From NCBI RefSeq assembly GCF_003702045.1, contig NZ_RBTP01000033.1:62001-126000 (forward strand): a stretch of DNA of 64,000 nucleotides. Direction: 5' to 3'. This stretch comes from Pseudomonas viridiflava (GTDB lineage: Bacteria > Pseudomonadota > Gammaproteobacteria > Pseudomonadales > Pseudomonadaceae). Position numbers and translations under genes: made by a program. This document shows, piece after piece, positions 36,725 through 44,947 of the stretch (position 1 is its first letter; every line of letters starts with the position of its first letter). The notes under the pieces are model-generated. The model made no database searches, had not been told where the DNA came from, and was given only the letters and a program-made list of their open reading frames with translations.

Positions 36725-37177
36725 TCAGTCTATGCGCTTCTCCTTTTCCAGCAGCGCCTGGGTTTCGGGCAGTCGTTCAACCACCACGAGTTTTTCGGGC
36801 GGTTGTCGGTCACGCCACGCACGGAACGCGTCGAGCTCATCGGTCAGGTGCTTCATGACCCAAGCCAGTACGGCGATGTCGTCAAACATGCCCAGGCCGG
36901 GAATCCAGTCAGGTATCGCATCCAGCGGGCTGAGGAAGTACATCAGGCCAGCCACGATGGACAGAATAGCCTTGGGACTGATGTCTCGGTACTCACCGCG
37001 CCAATACGCCAGGCACAGGCTCTGCAGAAGACGCAAGTCATCCTTGAGTTTGCCAAGACGGCTGCCCTCACTGTTGCCCTTGCGCGCCACGGCAAACAAA
37101 AGCCCCGGCAAGCGTCCCGCGGCAAGAAGACGACGCGCGCCAGGCAAGTAACGGATCAGGTTCCACGGTGCTTTCAT
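36725..37177 (-). CDS. YkvA family protein (DUF1232)
   Basis: 150 residues from the ATG at 37177 (GGAG five bases before; a GTG at 37183 is less suitable). The DUF1232 core is clear: YWRGEYRDISPKAILSIVAG, LMYFLSPLDAIPDWIPGLG and MFDDIAVLAWV. Probably membrane-associated through one hydrophobic hairpin; no function is established for this family. Confidence 0.88.
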   Translation of the reverse strand: MKAPWNLIRYLPGARRLLAAGRLPGLLFAVARKGNSEGSRLGKLKDDLRLLQSLCLAYWRGEYRDISPKAILSIVAGLMYFLSPLDAIPDWIPGLGMFDDIAVLAWVMKHLTDELDAFRAWRDRQPPEKLVVVERLPETQALLEKEKRID

Positions 37178-37238
37178 ATTCACTCCGCTCAGAAAAAGTG
37201 GCGATACTCATCAGTTCAACCATCTCCGGGGCCTGTCG

Positions 37239-37271
37239 CAAGGTTATCCACAATTGTTGTGGATAACCTTG
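37239..37271. repeat. perfect palindrome of two opposed DnaA boxes
   Basis: CAAGGTTATCCACAA-TTG-TTGTGGATAACCTTG: 15-base arms with no mismatch and a 3-base centre. Each arm contains the consensus DnaA box TTATCCACA (37244-37252) or its complement (37258-37266). It lies in the 361-base gene-free stretch 37178-37538. No T-run follows, so it is not a standard terminator. Confidence 0.85.
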
Positions 37272-37286
37272 TGAACAGCCGCCATT

Positions 37287-37338
37287 TTTGACCCTGGCGT
37301 CCCCGTTTTCAGGGGCTTTGGGTCAAATCGGGCGTTTT
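37287..37338 (+). terminator. imperfect stem-loop with T-run
   Basis: TTTGACCC at 37287-37294 pairs with GGGTCAAA at 37320-37327, with an inner CCCC/GGGG stem, followed by CGTTTTTTAC. It would terminate rightward transcripts, but no rightward gene lies upstream. Confidence 0.4.
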
Positions 37339-37492
37339 TTACTCACATAAAAAAACCCATGATTTCGTTGACTTCGAAGTGCTGTTGAGACTAGTCCGCT
37401 TTGCCATAGGGATTGTCAGACAGGATTTCAGTCATCTTCATGATAGTGGGACTGTGCGCACCGCCAAGCGTTCGGCAAATACGCCACACACA

Positions 37493-37520
37493 AAAACGCC
37501 CTGTCGAGACAGGGCGTTTT
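37493..37520 (-). terminator. rho-independent terminator of the FKBP gene
   Basis: AAAACGCCCTGT-CGAG-ACAGGGCGTTTT, with A/T-runs on both sides, 18 bases past the minus-strand stop. Confidence 0.92.
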
Positions 37521-37538
37521 CAGTAGCCAGGTGTTGCG

Positions 37539-38303
37539 TTACTTCTTGGCCGGAGCCGATGCAGCCGGAGCCGCCTCTTCTTCGTCTGCATCAGGAGCCT
37601 GTGCAGCTGCCGGATCCTTGATGCCAAGCAATTCCATGTCGAAGACCAGAACCGAATTGGCAGGGATCAGCGGGCTTGGGCTCTGTGCGCCGTAGGCCAG
37701 GTCGCTCGGGATGAAGAGTTTGATCTTCTCACCCACGTGCATCAGTTGCAGACCTTCAACCCAACCCGGAATCACACCGCTAACCGGCAGATCGATAGGG
37801 CTGCCGCGCTCAAGGGAGCTGTCGAACACCTTGCCATCAGTCAGTTTGCCTTCGTAGTGAACGGTCACTATGTCAGTCGGCTTGGGCTGAGCGCCGTCAC
37901 CCTTCTTGATGACCTGGTATTGCAGGCCGGAAGCCGTGGTCACGACACCGTCCTTCTTACCGTTCTCTTCGAGGAATTTCTTGCCGGCAGCTGCCGACTC
38001 TTCGCTCATTTTGGCCATGCGCTCTTCGGCACGCTTTTGCAGCGCAGCGAAGGCTTCAACCAGTTCTTCGTCTTTCAGTTTCTGATCTTTCTTGCCGACA
38101 GCGTCTTCGATACCCAGAGCCACAGCTTTGGAATCCAGATCGTCCATGCCTTCCTGAGCCAGGCTTTTGCCCATGTTCAGACCGATGCCATAAGACGCTT
38201 TTTGTGCCGGACTTTTCAGCTCGACGGTGCTGGCTTGTTTATCACAACCTGCGAGTACCAGACCGACCAGGGCAATCGCCGCTGCCAACCGATGCTGTTT
38301 CAT
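37539..38303 (-). CDS. FKBP-type peptidyl-prolyl isomerase, lipoprotein
   Basis: 254 residues from the ATG at 38303. A lipobox LAGC (VGLVLAGCDK) makes it a lipoprotein. The FKBP N-terminal dimerisation domain (KASYGIGLNMGKSLAQEG, then a charged coiled coil) leads into the catalytic domain with TVHYEGKLTDGKVFDSS, PVSGVIPGWVEGLQ and FIPSDLAYGAQ. A long A/E/P-rich tail follows. It is FkpA/Mip-like: folds periplasmic proteins by proline isomerisation. Confidence 0.93.
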   Translation of the reverse strand: MKQHRLAAAIALVGLVLAGCDKQASTVELKSPAQKASYGIGLNMGKSLAQEGMDDLDSKAVALGIEDAVGKKDQKLKDEELVEAFAALQKRAEERMAKMSEESAAAGKKFLEENGKKDGVVTTASGLQYQVIKKGDGAQPKPTDIVTVHYEGKLTDGKVFDSSLERGSPIDLPVSGVIPGWVEGLQLMHVGEKIKLFIPSDLAYGAQSPSPLIPANSVLVFDMELLGIKDPAAAQAPDADEEEAAPAASAPAKK

Positions 38304-38741
38304 GCTAATTCCTTGTTCATGCGCCAAAAGGGCAAACGAGTAAAGCCGCGAGCTTATCAGGCCGCCGCGATCAATGGCTACCGGCATGAGAGAGGCAAAA
38401 GGCCGATAAGTTCAGGTATCCAAAGGTTTTACCGGATCGCCTTCGAACCGTTCAGTCGAAGTTCAGCCGGTGATGCCAAGGCATAGAGGGCGGGGTCGGC
38501 GCAGATCGCACCCGGCTCGACACATGATTTGGCAATCTCGATGCCATGATGATCATCAGCTCCGGCGACCATCTGACTGCCGTTGGCCCCGCTCCTGCGG
38601 TATCGACATGAAATTAAAGATAATTTTTAAGCCCGTGCGGTTGTGTTTCGATCTGTGGCAAGGGCGAAACCGCCTCAATTTTGTCAGCGCCTACGGATCA
38701 CGTCCCTGGCTTAACGCAGTTATCCGTTTTCAGGTGAATAC
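38304..38741. other. gene-free interval
   Basis: 438 bases with no credible frame on either strand. It contains promoter sequence for the FKBP gene (minus) and the cupin gene (plus). Apart from a 12-base palindrome TGATGATCATCA at 38547-38558, I see no repeat, RNA or clear operator. Confidence 0.5.
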
Positions 38742-39281
38742 ATGCAGCCCATCACACCCAGTCTTTCCGAGGTTTCAGCCACCCGACCTAAAAGGCGCTG
38801 GCGAAGTGGAATGGCTGTCGTTGCCGCAGCCATCCTCCTGCCCTGGGGCAACAGCGCCTTCGCGGCAACCTCTCCTCCCGTTCAACCTCAAGGCATCAAA
38901 GCCTTCAGACTGTGCACCGGTTCGGACAACCTTTCTCACGTGATACAAGGCACGATCGATCAGAACGCTATCACTGAGGTCAGCAACCTTAACTTCAAGG
39001 AGACGCCGCCACACGCCAAGTACGACTGGCATGCAGCGCCCGAGGCTCAATACGTGATCACGCTGTCCGGGACACTTGAATTCTCCACCACGGGCGGGGA
39101 AAACTTCGTCCTCCACCCAGGTGAAGTGCTGCTGGCACAGGACACAACGGGGCCAGGCCATCGCTGGAGGCTGATTGATGATCAGCCTTGGCGCCGCGCC
39201 TACATCGTTCTCAAGGCAGACGAAGACAAGGCGTTCGTGCCTAAAGAGGGAAGCACTAATAAAGACGGATGCCCTGCCTGA
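38742..39281 (+). CDS. exported cupin-domain protein
   Basis: 179 residues. The N-terminus has an RPKRRWRSG stretch before a hydrophobic signal (MAVVAAAILLPWGNSAFA|AT). The single cupin spans ~95-165 (AKYDWHAAPEAQYVITLSGT, FVLHPGEVLLAQDTTGPGH). His in DWHAAP and HPGE/GPGH could bind metal. Function unknown; the RR-containing N-terminus is not a strict Tat motif. Confidence 0.78.
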   Translation: MQPITPSLSEVSATRPKRRWRSGMAVVAAAILLPWGNSAFAATSPPVQPQGIKAFRLCTGSDNLSHVIQGTIDQNAITEVSNLNFKETPPHAKYDWHAAPEAQYVITLSGTLEFSTTGGENFVLHPGEVLLAQDTTGPGHRWRLIDDQPWRRAYIVLKADEDKAFVPKEGSTNKDGCPA

Positions 39282-39354
39282 CACATGCCCCACCCGAAGC
39301 CGTCCTTACAAGAGGATCGATCAGTGAGTCTGCTCATTAGGGTGAACGGCATAA

Positions 39355-40545
39355 TCAGATGATGCCCAGCTTGCGCCACTGCGCTCGGGTATCGGCGTCA
39401 ATGCCGTGAGCTTCAAGCACCGCGTCCGTATGTTCACCCAGCCTGGGCGCGGCTGAGCGCACCTGGCCTGGTGTGGTCTGCAATTTGGGCAGAATGCCCG
39501 GCAGCGTCACAGGCGTGCCGTCGTCCAGGGTGCTTTTCAACAGCATGTCGCGCGCCAGATAGTGCGGGTCATTTGCGATGTCGGCGGCGTCATAGATCTT
39601 GCCCGCAGGAATGCGCGCCTCATTCAGCGCATCGAGCACTTCATCCAGCGAATGCTCGGCGGTCCACGTGGAGATCGCCGCATCGATGCGCGCCACATGC
39701 CGGACTCGCCCGTCGTTGTGCGCAAGCTCCGGGTCATTGGCCAGGTCCAGGCGACCGATTTTTTCCATCAGCCTTCTATAAATACTGTCCCCATTACCTG
39801 CCACGAGCGCGTACTTGCCGTCATTGCAGCGATAGGCATTGGTGGGTGCAATGCCAGGCATGCTGCTGCCCGCAGGTTCGCGGATGACGTTGAACACCGA
39901 ATACTCGGGGATCAGGCTTTCCATCATGTTGAATACCGACTCGTACAAAGCGACGTCGATCTGCTGACCCGCCCCGCCATTCTGCTCGCGATGACGCAAG
40001 GCAAGCAGAATGCCAATCACCCCGTGCAACGCCGACAACGAATCACCAATCGAAACCCCGACCCTGACTGGCGTGCGCCCTGCCTCGCCCGACAAATGAC
40101 GCAGACCGCCCATTGCTTCGCCGATCACGCCAAACCCGGGCCGGTCCCGATAAGGGCCCGTCTGCCCATAGCCTGAGACACGCAACATGATCAGCCCGGG
40201 ATTGAGCGCATGAAGCTCTTCCCAGCTAAGCCCCCAGCTTTCGAGTGTGCCGGGGCGAAAGTTTTCAATCAGCACGTCCGCATCACGAATCAGACGACGA
40301 GCCGCCTCCTGAGCCTGGGGCTGACGCAAGTCGAGGGTGACCGACTTCTTGTTACGCGACTGCACGGCCCACCATACGGACGTGCCGTTATGCAGCAGAC
40401 GCCATTTGCGCAGCGGATCGCCCGTCAACGGCGGCTCGACCTTGATGACCTCGGCGCCGAACTCGCCGAGGATTTTTGCGGCAAACGGTCCGGCGATGAG
40501 TTGCCCGAGCTCTACGACCTTGATGCCTTGAAGAGGTAGGTTCAT
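39355..40545 (-). CDS. CaiB/BaiF-family CoA-transferase
   Basis: 396 residues from the ATG at 40545 (GAGGTAGGTTC upstream). Class III CoA-transferase pattern: LQGIKVVELGQLIAGPFAAK at the start, FGAEVIKVEPP, the RNKKSVTLDLR loop, DVLIENFRPGTLESWGL and the catalytic-domain segment GQTGPYRDRPGFGVIGEAMGG. It moves CoA between carboxylic acids such as formate/oxalate or succinate/itaconate analogues. No partner (oxalyl-CoA decarboxylase or lyase) is nearby, so the substrate is open. Confidence 0.9.
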   Translation of the reverse strand: MNLPLQGIKVVELGQLIAGPFAAKILGEFGAEVIKVEPPLTGDPLRKWRLLHNGTSVWWAVQSRNKKSVTLDLRQPQAQEAARRLIRDADVLIENFRPGTLESWGLSWEELHALNPGLIMLRVSGYGQTGPYRDRPGFGVIGEAMGGLRHLSGEAGRTPVRVGVSIGDSLSALHGVIGILLALRHREQNGGAGQQIDVALYESVFNMMESLIPEYSVFNVIREPAGSSMPGIAPTNAYRCNDGKYALVAGNGDSIYRRLMEKIGRLDLANDPELAHNDGRVRHVARIDAAISTWTAEHSLDEVLDALNEARIPAGKIYDAADIANDPHYLARDMLLKSTLDDGTPVTLPGILPKLQTTPGQVRSAAPRLGEHTDAVLEAHGIDADTRAQWRKLGII

Positions 40546-40628
40546 GACGCGTCCACGTGTTGTTCGAGATTCGGGGATGATCCGCGCAAACGGGCACGAT
40601 GGAAAGACGCGAAACAACCACACACAAA

Positions 40629-40649
40629 AGCCCCGCACTGGGCGGGGCT
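40629..40649 (-). terminator. terminator of the 131-residue secreted protein gene
   Basis: AGCCCCGC / GCGGGGCT with a 5-base loop; CTTTTGTGTG follows on the minus strand. The stop lies 18 bases upstream. Confidence 0.8.
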
Positions 40650-40666
40650 CGTTCTGCACAGGGCCG

Positions 40667-41062
40667 TCAGAGGGTACAGGCCAGTTGAAAGCTGATCGCC
40701 GAATCTTCGGCAGCCTCTTTCTTACCGACCATCAGGCCCAGTACTTTGACTTTTTCCGTGGTCGCCGCCCCGCCCAGCTTGGCATGGCCATAGAGCAGGC
40801 GATCATAGTCGGAAGTATCAATCGAGGACACTGAGCAAAAACCTGGAGCCTGTTTGAACACCCCGTCAACGAACCGAACTTCATAGTTGGCAAAGTAATG
40901 TTTCTGACGGGTCAGATTGATTGATTTGATCCAGTCTGAAGACTGATTAACGACAACGCCGTTCTGGTTGATGGTGGCCGTGTGGAGCGCAGGTGTCGCC
41001 CATGCCCCCACAGAGGCCGCCATGATGCAGGAAGCCAGTAATGCTTTAATACCGTTGTTCAT
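40667..41062 (-). CDS. small secreted protein of unknown function
   Basis: 131 residues with a clear signal peptide (ASCIMAASVGAWA|TP). The mature part is beta-rich, with two cysteines (APGFCSVSS and FQLACTL) that could form a disulfide. No family is recognised. Single gene: its own terminator follows and an AAAGGGA ribosome site precedes. Base composition is less GC-rich than the neighbours, consistent with possible recent acquisition, but this is not measured. Confidence 0.75.
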   Translation of the reverse strand: MNNGIKALLASCIMAASVGAWATPALHTATINQNGVVVNQSSDWIKSINLTRQKHYFANYEVRFVDGVFKQAPGFCSVSSIDTSDYDRLLYGHAKLGGAATTEKVKVLGLMVGKKEAAEDSAISFQLACTL

Positions 41063-41484
41063 AAAAATCCCTTTAATACTTTAATTGTCCTTTTTGGAGC
41101 GAAGGCAGAGTTGAATACATCGCCCCGCTTCAGGTATCAGCCCGTGAAGACTGATCACCACCGCAATGCAGGTAATACCAGAGAAACCCGAAAATCAAGC
41201 TCAGCCATAGGGCTTTTTACAGATCACTTAAAAATCACAACACACAGAGACACGTCTTACAGCGAGCAAAACAGAAACTTACAGGTCTATAACTTTTCAC
41301 TTTAACGGCACTGTATCGGCGGTCGCTTCCAAGTGATTCAACAGACCGGACTCCTCGGTCAGAAACCGGCATCGTCATGAAACAGTTCAGCTAACCGCTT
41401 CTGTCATTTAATCGCCACACGCCGACGGTAACGTCGGCCGGCAAACACGCGTTTCAGTTTCCGGATTCCAGCTGCGATATACCG
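41063..41484. other. gene-free, comparatively AT-rich interval
   Basis: About 420 bases with no convincing frame between divergent secreted-protein genes. It must hold both promoters; no operator could be recognised. Confidence 0.5.
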
Positions 41485-42315
41485 ATGGAATTAAACCCTA
41501 TGACGAACGCCAACCTGCTGCGCCGAACATTCCTGTTTCAAGCCTGCGCCATGACGGCCGGCACGGCATTGGCCGCCTCGCCCCTGCTCACAATGCCGCA
41601 GGTCCCGGGTGATCAGCCCAGTGACGTCAATCGCAAATTCTACGAAAACGGTACAGCACGGGCATTTGCCGGAAATACGATCATCAGTCAGATCCCATTA
41701 CGCACGCCACTGAGCACTGCGCTGACGACCGTCAGAAACACGTTGGCCGTCCAGGCGTTCAGTCAGTGTCTGAGCCTGCTGCCGCCTTCCAGCTACCACA
41801 TGACAGTGTTTGAGGGCGTGATCGACGAACAGCGCAATCCGCCCTTATGGCCGCCCCAAGTACCCAAAGACGCTACGGTTCAAGCCTGCACGGATGACTT
41901 CACGGAACGCTTGAAGGACTTCGATCTGGACGACGACTTTAAGCTCCGCATGCAGATAGATGACTTCAACGTTCACAAGGACAGCGGTGCTACCCTTCAC
42001 CTGAAGCCGCTCGACGCGCAGGAAAGCCGGAAACTCCATGACCTGCGCGACCGTCTGGCCGAACGCCTGGGCATTTGCGCCCCGAATCATGATCTTTATG
42101 GGTTTCACATTTCGCTGGGCTATCTGGTGAAGTGGATGACGGCTCGGCAAACCCGGGACTACGCCGATGTGCAACAGAACTGTCTCGCGTTTCTACGTCA
42201 GACTTTCGACGTGATCGTGCTGGATGCACCTCGATTCTGCACCTTCAACGACATGCTGGCATTCGATGATAAATTCGCCATTGGCAAGCAGCCTGATACG
42301 CTCCCCTCTGACTGA
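41485..42315 (+). CDS. Tat-like exported DUF1868 protein (2H phosphoesterase fold)
   Basis: 276 residues. Twin-arginine type leader: LLRRTFLFQACAMTAGTALA, matching RRxFL. Two HxT/S motifs expected of the 2H phosphoesterase superfamily are present, SYHMTVFEG (~112) and YGFHISLGYL (~210), and the spacing and surrounding DUF1868-like sequence fit. The family would open cyclic phosphates or hydrolyse phosphodiesters; no substrate is known. An alternative start at residue 6 (MTNAN) is possible. Confidence 0.8.
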   Translation: MELNPMTNANLLRRTFLFQACAMTAGTALAASPLLTMPQVPGDQPSDVNRKFYENGTARAFAGNTIISQIPLRTPLSTALTTVRNTLAVQAFSQCLSLLPPSSYHMTVFEGVIDEQRNPPLWPPQVPKDATVQACTDDFTERLKDFDLDDDFKLRMQIDDFNVHKDSGATLHLKPLDAQESRKLHDLRDRLAERLGICAPNHDLYGFHISLGYLVKWMTARQTRDYADVQQNCLAFLRQTFDVIVLDAPRFCTFNDMLAFDDKFAIGKQPDTLPSD

Positions 42316-42443
42316 CACCAGAACCTGACTCTCGTAGTGGTTTAGAGAGCCGAGCGGCGAACGAACAGATGCACGAACGCATCAGGCCGTGATGTGCCTG
42401 CTTCAATACGTATCGAACGGGATATAGCGGAAAGGCGAAAAGC

Positions 42444-42470
42444 AGAAAGCCCGCACAAGGCGGGCTTTCT
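42444..42470 (-). terminator. terminator of the tRNA-Val/tRNA-Asp transcript
   Basis: AGAAAGCCCG-CACAAGG-CGGGCTTTCT: 10-bp perfect stem about 40 bases past the tRNA-Asp 3' end on the minus strand, followed by GCTTTTC. Confidence 0.88.
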
Positions 42471-42508
42471 GTTTGCTTCAAGGAGTTCAAGGGCCTTGAA
42501 GCTGAATA

Positions 42509-42585
42509 TGGCGCAGCGGACGGGACTCGAACCCGCGACCCCCGGCGTGACAGGCCGGTATTCTAACCGACTGAACTACCGCTGC
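42509..42585 (-). tRNA. tRNA-Asp (anticodon GTC)
   Basis: 77 bases on the minus strand: acceptor GCAGCGG/CCGCTGC, anticodon loop CTGTCAC, T-arm GCGGG-TTCGAGT-CCCGT, discriminator G and encoded CCA. Confidence 0.97.
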
Positions 42586-42606
42586 GCGTAACACTAAGAG
42601 AGAGAT

Positions 42607-42682
42607 TGGTGGGTGATGACGGGATCGAACCGCCGACCCGCTGCTTGTAAGGCAGCTGCTCTCCCAGCTGAGCTAATCACCC
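42607..42682 (-). tRNA. tRNA-Val (anticodon TAC)
   Basis: 76 bases on the minus strand: acceptor GGGTGAT/ATCACCC, anticodon loop CTTACAA, T-loop TTCGATC, encoded CCA. It lies 21 bases upstream of tRNA-Asp and is likely co-transcribed with it. Confidence 0.97.
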
Positions 42683-42853
42683 TTCACTCTCGGTGTGGCG
42701 CGCATTCTACGGAGCGACCTTTACTCTGGCAAGTAATTTTTTAAATAATTTTTATAATCCTTCCAAAGGCTTACAAAGACTCCGTGCAGGCTTGGCCCCG
42801 GAGGCAGAGCAGCGAATAATGCCCCCCTTTGTATGGAAGGAGAGATTCACCTC

Positions 42854-43774
42854 ATGTGGTTCAAAAACCTGCTTGTCTATCGCCTGACCCAGGATCTGCC
42901 TTTTGACGCCGAGGCGCTGGAGACGGCACTGGCGACCAAACCGGCCCGCGCCTGTGCCAGCCAGGAGTTGACCACTTACGGTTTCGTCGCGCCATTCGGC
43001 AAAGGCGAAGATGCTCCATTGGTTCATGTCAGCCAGGATTTCCTGCTGATCGCCGCACGCAAGGAAGAACGCATTTTGCCGGGCAGCGTCGTACGTGACG
43101 CGCTCAAGGAAAAGGTCGAAGAGATCGAAGCCGAGCAAATGCGCAAGGTGTACAAGAAGGAACGTGATCAGCTCAAGGATGAAATCATCCAGGCTTTCCT
43201 GCCGCGCGCCTTCATTCGTCGCTCGGCAACGTTCGCCGCCATCGCGCCCAAGCAGGGCCTGATTCTGGTCAACGCTTCGAGCCCGAAACGCGCTGAAGAC
43301 CTGCTGTCGACGCTGCGCGAAGTCATCGGCTCGCTGCCGGTTCGTCCGCTGACCGTCAAGGTATCGCCAAGCGCGACCATGACCGACTGGGTCAAGACCC
43401 AGAAAGCGGCCGACCACTTCTTCGTTCTGGACGAGTGCGAACTGCGCGACACCCACGAAGACGGCGGCATCGTGCGCTGCAAGCGTCAGGACCTGACCGG
43501 CGACGAAATCCAGCTGCACCTGAGCACTGGCAAAGTCGTGACCCAACTGTCGCTCGCCTGGCAGGACAAGCTGTCGTTCGTGCTGGACGACAAGATGGTC
43601 GTCAAGCGCCTGAAATTCGAAGACTTGCTGCAGGATCAGGCTGAACAGGACGGCGGCGACGAGGCACTGGGCCAACTCGATGCCAGTTTCACCCTGATGA
43701 TGCTGACCTTCGGCGAGTTTCTGCCGGAGCTGTTCGAAGCATTGGGCGGCGAAGAAATACCGCAAGGTATCTAA
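42854..43774 (+). CDS. rdgC: recombination-associated protein RdgC
   Basis: 306 residues from the ATG at 42854 (AAGGAGAG before it). RdgC hallmarks: [11 protein letters not shown] at the start, EDLLLIA-like [26 protein letters not shown], and SWQD-type [12 protein letters not shown]. RdgC forms a DNA-encircling dimer that restrains RecA; pseudomonads use it in pilin variation or repair. Confidence 0.96.
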   Translation: MWFKNLLVYRLTQDLPFDAEALETALATKPARACASQELTTYGFVAPFGKGEDAPLVHVSQDFLLIAARKEERILPGSVVRDALKEKVEEIEAEQMRKVYKKERDQLKDEIIQAFLPRAFIRRSATFAAIAPKQGLILVNASSPKRAEDLLSTLREVIGSLPVRPLTVKVSPSATMTDWVKTQKAADHFFVLDECELRDTHEDGGIVRCKRQDLTGDEIQLHLSTGKVVTQLSLAWQDKLSFVLDDKMVVKRLKFEDLLQDQAEQDGGDEALGQLDASFTLMMLTFGEFLPELFEALGGEEIPQGI

Positions 43775-43801
43775 AGCCACTGCTTGATGAACCGAAACAA
43801 C

Positions 43802-43831
43802 GCGCCGTCTTATAGACGGCGCATTCATTTG
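43802..43831 (+). terminator. rho-independent terminator of rdgC
   Basis: GCGCCGTCT-TAT-AGACGGCGC, followed by ATTCATTT. The tail is only moderately T-rich. Confidence 0.65.
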
Positions 43832-43856
43832 GTACACACTAAAGAAGGAGCAGACC

Positions 43857-44828
43857 ATGCGCGCCCTCGCCGCCCTGAGTCGTTTTGTCGGCAACACCTT
43901 TGCGTACTGGGTGCTGCTATTCGCCATTCTGGCGTTTGTGTTTCCACAGGTGTTCATCGGCCTGAAAGGCTGGATCGTGCCGCTGCTCGGGCTGGTCATG
44001 TTCGGCATGGGCCTGACCCTGAAACTCGAAGACTTCTCTGAAGTGGCGCGCAACCCGTGGCGCGTCGCGCTGGGTGTGGTCGCGCACTTCGTCATCATGC
44101 CCGGCGTGGCGTGGTTGCTCTGTCAGCTGTTCCAGTTGCCGCCGGAGATCGCCGTCGGCGTGATTCTGGTGGGCTGCTGCCCGAGTGGAACATCGTCCAA
44201 CGTCATGGCATGGCTGGCCAAGGGTGACCTGGCGCTGGCGGTGGCTATCGCTGCCGTGACCACCCTGCTTGCTCCGCTGCTGACGCCGACGCTGATCTGG
44301 TTTCTGGCGTCGGCCTGGCTGCCGGTGTCCTTTCTGGATATGTTCTGGTCGATCCTGCAACTGGTGATGCTGCCGATCGTGTTGGGGGTTGTGGCGCAAC
44401 GCCTGTTGGGTGCGCGGGTCAGCTACGCGGTGGATGTACTGCCGCTGGTGTCGGTGGTGAGCATCGTCATGATCGTCTGCGCAGTAGTCGCCGCCAGCCA
44501 GGCGAAGATCGCCGAGTCCGGCCTGCTGATCATGGCCGTGGTGATCCTGCACAACACCTTCGGTTTTTTGCTGGGCTACTTCACCGGCAAGGTCTTCAAG
44601 CTGCCATTGCCGCAACGCAAATCGCTGGCGCTGGAAGTCGGCATGCAGAACTCCGGGCTCGGCGCCGCACTGGCCAGCGCCCACTTCTCACCACTGGCAG
44701 CGGTGCCCAGCGCGCTGTTCAGCGTCTGGCACAACATTTCCGGTGCGCTGCTATCGACGTACTTCAGAAAGATGCCGGAAGAAGGCGAGGTAAAAGCGCG
44801 CAAATCGGGGCCAAACGAAAGTGTCTGA
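43857..44828 (+). CDS. bile acid:sodium symporter family transporter
   Basis: 323 residues with about ten membrane helices. BASS-family features: LPLLGLVMFGMGLTL-like LLGLVMFGMGLTLKLEDF, GVILVGCCPSGTSSNVMAWL (sodium-binding region) and ALEVGMQNSGLGAALASAHF. Bacterial members move organic anions such as pantoate or keto acids; the substrate here is unknown. AAGAAGGAG precedes the ATG. Confidence 0.92.
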   Translation: MRALAALSRFVGNTFAYWVLLFAILAFVFPQVFIGLKGWIVPLLGLVMFGMGLTLKLEDFSEVARNPWRVALGVVAHFVIMPGVAWLLCQLFQLPPEIAVGVILVGCCPSGTSSNVMAWLAKGDLALAVAIAAVTTLLAPLLTPTLIWFLASAWLPVSFLDMFWSILQLVMLPIVLGVVAQRLLGARVSYAVDVLPLVSVVSIVMIVCAVVAASQAKIAESGLLIMAVVILHNTFGFLLGYFTGKVFKLPLPQRKSLALEVGMQNSGLGAALASAHFSPLAAVPSALFSVWHNISGALLSTYFRKMPEEGEVKARKSGPNESV

Positions 44829-44842
44829 CTGAATACATACCC

Positions 44843-44913
44843 CGTGGGAGGCGGCTTGCCCCCTCCCACAGTCCGGTGTTTGCTACGCGAAAGCGCTACG
44901 TCGAAGACGTGGT
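44843..44913. repeat. REP hairpin plus inverted copy of the CGTAGCGCT repeat
   Basis: GTGGGAGGCGGCTTGCC...CCTCCCAC hairpin, then GCTACGCGAAAGCGCTACGT at 44882-44901. The latter is the reverse complement of the element at 35699-35731 with few differences. Confidence 0.8.
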
Positions 44914-44947
44914 GGAACCTCACTCAGTCCGTTGACGGACCACCCAC

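Noticed and set aside
37239..37271. Chromosomal origin of replication based on DnaA boxes
   Set aside because: Only two boxes, no AT-rich unwinding element, and none of the usual oriC neighbours (dnaA, rpmH, gyrB, parAB). Kept only as a palindrome.
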